DNA from: Ochromonadaceae sp. CCMP2298
Lineage: Eukaryota > Sar > Synurophyceae > Ochromonadales > Ochromonadaceae
DNA: 13,791 nt
Direction of reading: 5' to 3'
Assembly (NCBI GenBank): GCA_026770595.1
Contig: MU634269.1
Span: 1-13,791, forward strand
A program made the translations under genes and the position numbers. This document shows positions 8,160 through 13,791 of the stretch, one piece after another; the first letter of the stretch is position 1, and every line of letters begins with the position of its first letter. Under the pieces are notes generated by a model. The model was not told the DNA's origin. It did no database searches and was given only the letters and a program-made list of their open reading frames with translations.

Positions 8160-8671
8160 CCCGCTCTTCAGTTTGCCTAACCCTGTTAATTGCAACTGCG
8201 CCAGATTTCTGTCGATGGCTGCTCACCAGCTTTCGCTATCGCGCCCACTGGTGCGCATGGACTTCACCAGCTGACCTGAGGCCATCCAGACCACAGAAGA
8301 TGTGCCACATCGCATAACCTTCAACAGTTCCACAGTTGAAGACTTCCTTCTTCTCTCTCTGTTCAGCACTTCTCAGAGCTGGGAAAAAGAGACCAAACCC
8401 GGCCTTTTCGTACCAACACTACGGGCCGGAATATGGCCTTTTTTGGGCCCTCGTTAATCGTAACAACTCCTCTTGGAATGTGCGTACTTTTGAGTAAAAC
8501 CTACAACAAATGTGACTACCTCAGAGATATGTGCTTCATAGCAGCAGCGAAAGTGAGGAGCCCTTGGTGGAGCCCTTGGTTTAGCACAATATTTCGATTG
8601 ACTTCAATGGCATATCCAGCTGCCCTCCAACTCCAACTGCAGAACTGAGTGACACACCACCAACCACCAGC
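8160..8671. other. Divergent promoter region, GUCD1-like and small Cys-rich gene
   Basis: No convincing gene in these 512 bp between outward-facing start codons. A 71-codon open frame at 8433-8648 starts with ATG but has no recognisable feature. At 8399-8451 three GGCC words are each followed by a T run or a hairpin partner, described separately. The GUCD1-like frame stays open to 8222, so part of 8160-8222 may be coding. Confidence 0.5.
8424..8449. promoter_or_regulatory. GGCCGGAAT..GGCC-T6 element, possible promoter motif
   Basis: GGCCGGAATATGGCCTTTTTT (8424-8444) resembles GGCGGAATCCGGCGCTTTTTT (127-147), the only other similar site I found. Both lie 220-340 bp upstream of a gene on the + strand. 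CCGGCC just to the left (about 8400-8405) can pair with GGCCGG. This is a weak, pattern-based call. Confidence 0.25.
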
Positions 8672-9028
8672 ATGGAACAAAAAGAGATTCCCCTCCCGGC
8701 CGGCAGTGAGGACACCCCCGAGTACGCCGCGTGGGCGGAGATGGCACTGACCTCCGACGAAGCGGCGGGCCACCGCGAGGTCTACGCGGGAGGCCTCGAC
8801 TTCCCAAGAAACCCCAACGAGTCGATTGACGACGTGAACGAGAGAGTGATCTGCCGCATGGCCGCGTTTTGCGAGATGTGCGACGGCCACTTCGTTCCCG
8901 GTCATGGCCACGTAACGTGGTTCGAGAGCAAGACGCCTGCGGAGCGTGGGGCGTGCTTCTCGGCCTGCCACGCCTGCCTCGCGACGATGGACCCCGCGCA
9001 AGTGCCGTCCATCTCCTACACCGACTAA
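8672..9028 (+). CDS. Small acidic Cys-rich protein, unknown function
   Basis: Open frame of 118 residues from ATG 8672, preceded by an in-frame TGA close upstream. I do not recognise the family. The N-terminal half is acidic and looks soluble; there is no signal peptide or membrane segment. The C-terminal half (about 60-105) has six cysteines in two clusters, C-x5-C-x2-C and C-x3-C-x2-C, separated by about 30 residues with several His (DGHF, GHGH). Two CxxC knuckles at that distance suggest a zinc ribbon or a treble-clef-like metal site. G/C-rich third positions and a balanced composition favour this frame over the Arg-rich antisense frame. It shares an upstream region with the GUCD1-like gene and converges on CSN7. 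A missed intron or exon on either side is possible. Confidence 0.6.
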   Translation: MEQKEIPLPAGSEDTPEYAAWAEMALTSDEAAGHREVYAGGLDFPRNPNESIDDVNERVICRMAAFCEMCDGHFVPGHGHVTWFESKTPAERGACFSACHACLATMDPAQVPSISYTD

Positions 9029-9415
9029 TCCTGTAGCTTGGATGTGAGAGGGCGCATCGAGGCCTACGACAGTCTGTTGCTGCAGCTGTGTGACAATAAG
9101 AGATCATTGACTGCGGAATATAGTTCCTTTGCTTTACGACATGTAGTGGGAAATACCCGCACACCCTGATGGGCTGAGCGATTGATGGGCCGAGCCAGAA
9201 CAGGGTGAATGTAACAGGGTAAAAAGTTGCGCATTGAAACGAAGACCTAAACGAAAACACCCGATTTATAGAATTTACATTGAAGGTTGCGTAAAGCGGC
9301 CCCTTTCCGCGCTAACCTATATATCCGCTATCCGCTATCCACATAGTCAGCTATCCAGCAATCCAGAAGTCCAGTGACTGCTACTGCTGCTGTTGTATGC
9401 TTCTGTGCCTGTTGC
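9029..9415. other. Convergent 3' region between small Cys-rich gene and CSN7
   Basis: No gene is seen in these 387 bp. Near 9318-9375 a degenerate ATCCGCT/ATCCAGC repeat runs for about 50 bp. Otherwise the sequence is unique and moderately AT-rich. It should carry the 3' untranslated regions of both neighbours. Confidence 0.6.
9318..9375. repeat. Degenerate 7-bp ATCCGCT repeat
   Basis: ATCCGCT occurs twice in tandem (9323-9336), followed by ATCCACA. Further ATCC-containing words (CTATCCAGCA, ATCCAGAAG) continue to about 9370. It lies 3' of the CSN7 stop and looks like a decayed minisatellite. Confidence 0.65.
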
Positions 9416-10773
9416 TCACCGCCTGCTGGCGTTGTTCGACAGCTGCCTGCGCGGGTGCTTGCCCGACGCCGGCCGCTGGCCCTGTGGGAAAGGGCGCGCT
9501 CTATTAGAGCCCATGCCCATACCCATGCCCATACCTGTGTGTGTGGGCCTGCGCACTGCCTCTCCCAGCTCCTCCAGGGGGTCCAGTCCCTGCTCCGTGA
9601 GGTCCTTGATCAGCACCAGCTTCTCGTCCGCCATACCCTGCGTGAACTTCTGCTCCTCCCAGGCCACGACGCGCCCCGTGGCCATCGCACTGGAAGGTGT
9701 GAGGTGGAGGTGGAGCAGGATAGTATGAAAAGTTAGACTATTGTCCTACTTTCAAACTTTTAGCGTTTCCCCCTTTTTTCTCTCAGCACACAGCATACAG
9801 CACAACAGATAGCACAACACACAGCACAGCGCACATACCTGGAGCTGTTTCTGACTCCCCTCGAGACATCCCCGAAGGACTGCCTCCACTGGGTGAGCGT
9901 CTCGATCAGCCCATCTACGTCGCTCAGACGAACGTCTCTAGCGGCACAGCTGTGTGCGCGCAGCTGCCTGCCCTGGGGATCCAGTCGCCCGCGCAGCAGA
10001 CCCTGCAGGAGAGTGGGCACGGAGGGTGATAGGGTGATAGAGTAATGTGGTTATGGGTTATTAGGGTCATAGAGTTGTCGGGTAATAAGGTTATGGGATG
10101 ATAATAGTGCGAAAATCGGTACTAGGGGCAGGGGCAGCAGGGGCACGAGGTTACAGTAGTATGAGGGGCAGGGACAGGGGCAGGGAAGGACGCTCACCGC
10201 ATAGATAGTCTCGATGATGAGGTCCTCCAGAGCGCGCACGGAGTCCACCGCCAATGCCGCCTGCAGAGTCGCGTAGGAGACGGTGCGCTGGTGTGCGGCG
10301 AGCGAGAGCACCGATAGCTGCTTGAGTTTACTCTCCTGCACCGCAGTCAGCTCCAAATAGTCCCCCCTTTTAGAAGTGTAATCCCCAAATGTCCCGTAGG
10401 CGAACAGCTCGAGGGTGTTGAAGGCGCTGCGGAACTCAGGCTCGTCCTTGAGCTGGTAAGACAAACGCAGACAAGAGAAAAGGAGGCGTCAGTCGACGGA
10501 GGAGGGGAGAAAGGGAGACGAGGGATGATGCAAAGGAAACGAATATGCGAAGAGAATTGATGCAGTAAAGAGGATAAGATGGAAGGTCAACCGCATCGAC
10601 CCCGTGGGAGAGTGCTCGAGAGTGCTGGTACTCACCGACTGCACCGAGGGCATCGCGAGCAGCTCTCCGAACACAAATATCTTCTTATGACTGATGACCT
10701 GCTGAATCAGTGCCACGCAAGCGCGGTTCCTCTGCGTCTGAGCAAGTATGCAGAACTGCTCCAGCTCCGCCAT
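9416..10773 (-). CDS. CSN7: COP9 signalosome subunit 7 (CSN7), PCI-domain protein
   Basis: Four exons on the minus strand, 10773-10636, 10452-10198, 10002-9839 and 9689-9416, join in phases 0, 0 and 2 to give 276 residues, close to the 275 of human CSN7. Exon 1 carries the N-terminal helices (MAELEQF...SVQS). Exon 2 carries the PCI core with LELFAYGTFGDY and RALEDLIIETIYA. Exon 3 gives the winged-helix part with GLLRGRLD, SCAARDV and the DVDGLIETLTQW helix. Exon 4 supplies the C-terminal helix and a Gly-Met repeat tail. These blocks lie in the order found in CSN7/COPS7 proteins. CSN7 helps build the eight-subunit signalosome that removes NEDD8 from cullins and so resets cullin-RING ubiquitin ligases. 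The C-terminal tail (about 225-276) is low complexity and unconserved. CSN7 and the proteasome lid subunit Rpn9/12-type PCI proteins are related, but the motifs here fit CSN7 best. Confidence 0.9.
9509..9535 (-). repeat. 6-bp GCCCAT/ACCCAT microsatellite in CSN7 exon 4
   Basis: Four hexamers, GCCCAT GCCCAT ACCCAT GCCCAT, encode on the minus strand the (Gly-Met)4 stretch in the CSN7 tail. Because the unit is a multiple of three, slippage keeps the frame. Confidence 0.85.
9690..9838 (-). other. Intron 3 of CSN7 (149 bp, phase 2)
   Basis: On the minus strand the donor is CCAG|GTATGT and the acceptor CTTCCAG|TGCG. The split codon AG|T gives Ser. The donor side is a CA/TG-rich simple stretch (about 9785-9838). 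The acceptor tract is C/T-rich. Confidence 0.85.
10024..10103 (+). repeat. Ten-unit degenerate 8-bp repeat in CSN7 intron 2
   Basis: Ten consecutive octamers fit GGGTNATA without a gap. The first two are identical (GGGTGATA). Later ones include GAGTAATG, GGGTCATA and GGGTAATA, down to GGATGATA at 10096-10103. Units drift but keep exact 8-bp spacing, which marks an aging minisatellite. In the intron RNA it reads as a TATNACCC-type repeat. Confidence 0.75.
10125..10190 (+). repeat. GGGGCA hexamer repeat in CSN7 intron 2
   Basis: Two tandem GGGGCA units at 10125-10136 are followed by CAGGGGCACG and then a second cluster at 10164-10186 (GGGGCAGGGACAGGGGCAGGG). In the intron RNA this gives a pyrimidine-rich CCCCTG tract that begins just inside the donor. 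G runs on the + strand fit a G-quadruplex pattern. Confidence 0.75.
10453..10635 (-). other. Intron 1 of CSN7 (183 bp, phase 0)
   Basis: Minus-strand donor TCG|GTGAGT matches the consensus. Acceptor TTACCAG|CTC sits directly before LKDEPEFRSAF. Splicing keeps the frame and joins SVQS to LKDEPE. Confidence 0.88.
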
Positions 10774-11356
10774 CTGCTCCTATTCCCTGAGGGGTCCTAA
10801 AGGTTGTGATTTGCGATGTGGCAGCCAGAAAAGCAGCCGGACTGCTTTGTGGCAATACTGGTCGCTTGAACGCTCCCTTTCGCAGCCGGTCTCGCCGGTG
10901 ACAGCTGGGGTAGGTCCGACCGATGCTCAGATTCCAGGGATATCTGCCTCTTCAGGCAAGATGAGTGCGCAAGAGGGTGGCTCTGGCAGAGTCGAGGCTT
11001 CCAACGCGAGAAGATGATTTTTGATCTCAAGAGGAAAAAGAAGACAGGGAAATTCCCCCATTTAAGTTCCCGCCTTCCCCTAATTTCTTTGGCGCATAAG
11101 TTACGGTTTCTCTCTTCGAATGGATTTGTCCATGCCTGCTGGCATGGCGATGCTTTCCAAGCGTGTTTGCAAAGGATCGCCGCTCCGACGAACGGCATTG
11201 AGGGTCTTCCGAGGCGCGTGGAGAATCGAGGAGCGAGTCGTAGTGCAGTGGATCCGCCGAGGGAGAATGGCTGCTCACGGACGCCGAACCTGAGCCCCTG
11301 GCCTGCACACACCCAGCTCGTCTTTTCCTCCCTGAATAAAGGCGCGCTGGGAAAAG
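10774..11356. other. Divergent promoter region of CSN7 and EGF-repeat gene
   Basis: No gene is supported in these 583 bp between outward-facing start codons. Long open frames occur on both strands (10797-11504 minus and 11014-11511 plus), but they overlap exon 1 of the EGF-repeat gene and have basic, Ser-rich, domain-free products. An AATAAA word at 11335-11340 lies 17 bp before the ATG. A purine-rich tract at 11024-11052 is the only simple sequence. Confidence 0.55.
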
Positions 11357-13791
11357 ATGATGAGACTGTTGATAGCTTTCGTATTGGCGCTATCCACAGT
11401 GGTGGCGAGGTGTCCCAACAGCTGCTCTGGGCATGGCAGCTGCGGCGCTGCGAACATATGCACCTGCTACCCGCAGTGGGACGGAGGCGCGGCCGACTGC
11501 TCACAGCGTGAGTAAACCCCCCACTCCTCCCACTCCTCCACCCCTCCGCTGTTCCCTACGACTACCTAGAGCCATGATCCCCCGTTCCTCCCACGCCCCC
11601 ATCCCACGTTCCTCCCTTCCGTCTCCTCCCCCTCACCCGCCCCTCGCCCCCTTACCCCCCCCACAGGTATATGCCCTCAGGGCCCCGCCTGGGCGGACAA
11701 AGCATACGCAGCAGACTTCGCACATCAAGATGCTGAGTGCTCTAATGCCGGCAAATGCGATCGAGAAACAGGGAACTGCGTGTGCTTCGCGGGTTTCACG
11801 GGTAACGCCTGCCAGCGAGCCACCTGTCCCAATGACTGCTCAGGCCACGGCATCTGCTCCACTATCAGCGACGTGTCTACCTACAACGGCCCGGACTATG
11901 ACAGCACCGTTTTAACAGAGGGGGACGGAGTGGGGGTGGCCTACACGAACTGGGACAAGGACAGCATCCAGCTGTGCGAGTGCGACACAGGATTCTTCGG
12001 AGCAGACTGCACGCTAGTGATGTGCCCCAAGGGCGACGATCCCGTTACGATAAACCAAAACTACCGCAAGATATCCTTCGAACTGACGTCCTTCGGGGGG
12101 ATTATGAAAGGCAAGATGGGGTTCACCTTCATGGGGCAGACCCTCTCCCTCTCCACCAGCGACTCGTCAGACAACCAGTGTACAGAGGAACTGGCCTTCA
12201 AAGGCGCCTTCGGACACCTCTCCTGCGACCTTACGAAGCACAAGAGCAACCGCTACCAGTATGTTCTGGAATTCTTCTCCTGGCCCACCTTCCCCAAAGA
12301 GAACAACTTCTATTCGCACGACGGCAACCCCTCCAAGTACGACTTCTACTGCGACAACACAGCCATGGAAAGGCGCACCACCTGCGTCTTCACAGATGTA
12401 ACCATCTCCGACATTCGGGAGTATGCCTACTGCTCCAATCGAGGCATCTGCAATTTCAAAACCGGAGACTGCGCGTGTAACGACGGTTTCGGCGGGCCTG
12501 CGTGCTCGAACGCCACCTACTTGTACAACCACGGGTCCAACGCCCTACCCGGTATGCAGGTGAACGTGAACGGACTCGACTACACCTCAACCGTGGTATC
12601 CATGGTGGCCCAGAAGAGCTCTGCCTCCGACTACTACTTCATGGAAGCACTAGCGGGCGGGGAGGTGGTCTTCTATGTACGGGGTGACGGGCTCGTGGGC
12701 ATAAACAAGCTCCACACAATCTCGGGAGGCCAGACAATCTCCGGTGGCGGTTTGTTCGTCGAGTCGGGGGGTGTTACGATCGCCTCCACAGGCCTTAAGG
12801 TGTTCGACGCTAGTACTACCGGGCCTGTCGCACTGGTGCAGAGCAGGTACGCAGGTGCGTTGGACAATTCCTACGCCGCATTCAGGGTGAAAACGGAGAC
12901 CAGCACGCCTTCAGCCGCGCGCGCTATCGAGGTACTCTCAGACAACGTGGTTCGCTTCTACGTCAGGGGTGACGGTCGCGTGGTGATCCAGAACGCTGGA
13001 CTGATAGCCACCGGAGGTATGACTATCAACACACTAGGCTTGACGGTTACCGGAGGTCTGACCCTGCACACGGGTGGGATGGTGCTGAAACTGGGGGGCG
13101 CGTCTATCACAGGGGGTGTAACGATCAACAGCGCTGGTCTCAGGGTCATGAACTCGGGAGTACAAGTGTTTGCAGGGGGCGCCTCGATATACTCCGGCGG
13201 GCTCAAAGTCCACGCAGGCGGGGCGACCATCACCGCCGGCGGATTCACTGTAACGGGCGGTGTTTCGATCGGCACTATGGGCATTCAGGTCACAGGCGGG
13301 ATCACCATCTATACCCGGGGACTCTACGTTACCACGCAGGGCATTACTGTGAACTCGGGGGGTATACGTATCACCACAGGCGGCATGACGATAATGAACG
13401 GCGGCATCAAGCTCACCGGCGGCGTGACTATTTCCGAGGGTGGGCTGTACGTCACCAACGGGGTCACAGTACACACAAACGGAATTACTGTTACCACTGG
13501 CGGCGTGGTGGTGAAGGACGGCGCCCTGACAGTATCCAGTGGCGTGATCGTCACTACCGGGGGTGTGGATGTGAAGGCCGGGGGTTTCACGCTTCGTGCT
13601 GGGGGCGCCAAGGTGACTGACGGCATCACCGTTTACAACGCGGGAATCATTGTCAGCGACGGCCTCACTGTCAAGAATGCCGGGCTCGTCGTCACCGGCG
13701 GAGGCCTCACTGTAACCGCTGGGGGCTTGACGGTAACCGCTGGGGGCCTGTCGGTAACCGCTGGGGGCTTGACGGTAACCGCTGGGGGCAT
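11357..13791 (+). CDS. Secreted EGF-like / glycine heptad-repeat surface protein (3' end outside window)
   Basis: Two exons, 11357-11507 and 11667 to the window edge, join in phase 1 and give 758 residues without a stop. The gene continues to the right. An in-frame TGA at 11333-11335 supports the start. Residues 1-17 are a signal peptide (VVA|RC). EGF-like modules follow: 19-48 ([11 protein letters not shown]), 75-99, 108-165 ([11 protein letters not shown], with a non-EGF insert) and 306-330 (YCSNRGICN). A Cys-containing globular region with the motif CPKGDDP lies between, about 170-300. Then come two diverged copies of a module ending FYVRGDG (about 358-392 and 455-487). From residue 495 there are at least 39 units of G-[LIVMAF]-x-[VIL]-x-x-(G), six or seven residues each, which suggests a regular beta-solenoid. 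The EGF and GDDP motifs resemble large stramenopile surface proteins, including mastigoneme-type proteins as I remember them. A cell-surface, adhesive or flagellar-hair role is inferred, not shown. Confidence 0.85.
11508..11666 (+). other. Intron 1 of EGF-repeat gene (159 bp, phase 1)
   Basis: Donor CAGC|GTGAGTAA and acceptor CCCCACAG|GTATATG. Splicing forms a split Arg codon, C|GT, and leads into [12 protein letters not shown], a block I associate with EGF proteins of algae. Without splicing the frame stops four bases after the donor. The intron is almost pure C/T (CTCCTCCC-type), with CGTTCCTCCC occurring twice (about 11583 and 11609). Confidence 0.88.
12998..13791 (+). repeat. Protein-level six/seven-residue glycine repeat (at least 39 units)
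   Basis: Counting from Gly495, 29 seven-residue and 10 six-residue units follow without interruption to the window edge. Position 1 is always Gly and position 4 is Val, Ile or Leu in nearly all units. Position 2 is hydrophobic in most, and position 7 is often Gly. At DNA level most units have diverged, so the array is old and under selection for the pattern, except at its right end. Confidence 0.88.
13703..13791 (+). repeat. Fresh 21-bp tandem repeat encoding GLTVTAG
   Basis: Four 21-bp units run 13703-13723, 13724-13744, 13745-13765 and 13766-13786; a fifth begins at 13787. All end in GTAACCGCTGGG. Units 2 and 4 are identical. Unit 3 differs at the Leu and Thr/Ser codons, and unit 1 at the Leu and Thr codons. 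This suggests duplication of a 42-bp pair. The array may be longer outside the window, where an assembly could collapse it. Confidence 0.93.

Larger units (their letters stand above)
10003..10197 (-). other. Intron 2 of CSN7 (195 bp, phase 0)
   Basis: Minus-strand donor GCG|GTGAGC and acceptor CTCCTGCAG|GGT. Splicing joins IYA to GLLRGRLD, as expected for CSN7. It is almost entirely repeats: a GGGGCA-type block and an 8-bp periodic block, both described separately. Confidence 0.9.

Noticed and set aside
8160-8195. TTG start for the GUCD1-like protein
   Set aside because: Not a normal eukaryotic start; the first in-frame ATG is the complement of 8157-8159.
8433-8648. 71-codon plus-strand open frame before the small Cys-rich gene
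   Set aside because: It starts inside a GGCC/T-run repeat region and shows no motif or signal; it could be chance.
8604-9260. 218-codon minus-strand open frame opposite the small Cys-rich gene
   Set aside because: Very Arg/Ser/Pro-rich composition is typical of the complement of a GC-rich gene. The plus frame has a sensible composition and paired cysteine motifs.
10797-11504. 235-codon minus-strand open frame upstream of the EGF-repeat gene
   Set aside because: It overlaps exon 1, which has a signal peptide and an EGF motif on the other strand. The product is basic and Ser/Arg-rich without any motif.
11014-11511. 165-codon plus-strand open frame across the start of the EGF-repeat gene
   Set aside because: It is in a different frame from the EGF exon and has no domain; the EGF frame explains the same DNA.
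12680-12973. RGD motifs at residues 389-391 and 484-486 as integrin-binding sites
   Set aside because: Both lie in the conserved FYVRGDG turn of a duplicated module, so they are explained by the fold. Algae of this type lack known animal integrin partners.
1-13791. CRISPR array, transposon or integrated virus
   Set aside because: No spaced identical repeats, no transposase, integrase or reverse transcriptase motifs, and no long terminal repeats were seen. The repeat tracts are simple sequence or coding repeats.

Overview
The window is nuclear DNA from a eukaryote. Three of its seven genes contain GT-AG introns (95-195 bp), genes are separated by 390-580 bp, and all products are eukaryotic types. 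Two genes narrow the lineage. A PF20/SPAG16 homologue implies a flagellum with a central-pair apparatus. A HugZ-like protein starts with an ER signal peptide that ends in Ser-Ser-Ala-Phe, the ASAF-type bipartite plastid leader of algae with a secondary red plastid. The EGF-like modules of the last gene also resemble those I remember from stramenopile surface proteins. The best guess is a flagellated ochrophyte (heterokont) alga, with a haptophyte as second choice; I cannot name a species.

Layout from left to right: RING-H2 membrane ubiquitin ligase (+, 463-2559); PF20/SPAG16 WD40 axonemal protein (-, 3072-4769); plastid HugZ-like FMN split-barrel protein with three exons (+, 5163-6387); GUCD1-like papain-fold protein (-, 6891-8159); small Cys-rich protein of unknown function (+, 8672-9028); COP9 signalosome subunit 7 with four exons (-, 9416-10773); secreted EGF-like/glycine heptad-repeat protein (+, 11357 to past the right edge). 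The genes alternate strand strictly, so every gap is either a shared divergent promoter region (4770-5162, 8160-8671, 10774-11356) or a shared convergent 3' region (2560-3071, 6388-6890, 9029-9415).

The genes do not form one pathway. Two belong to the ubiquitin/cullin system (a RING E3 and a signalosome subunit), one to the flagellar axoneme, one to the plastid and one to the cell surface. The most distinctive object is the last gene. Its coding sequence is interrupted by an intron and runs off the window. It encodes a signal peptide, EGF-like modules, two diverged copies of an 'FYVRGDG' module, and then at least 39 units of a six- or seven-residue glycine repeat whose last four units are almost identical 21-bp DNA copies. 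This looks like a fast-evolving beta-solenoid surface or filament protein. No mobile element, CRISPR array, rRNA or convincing tRNA was seen.
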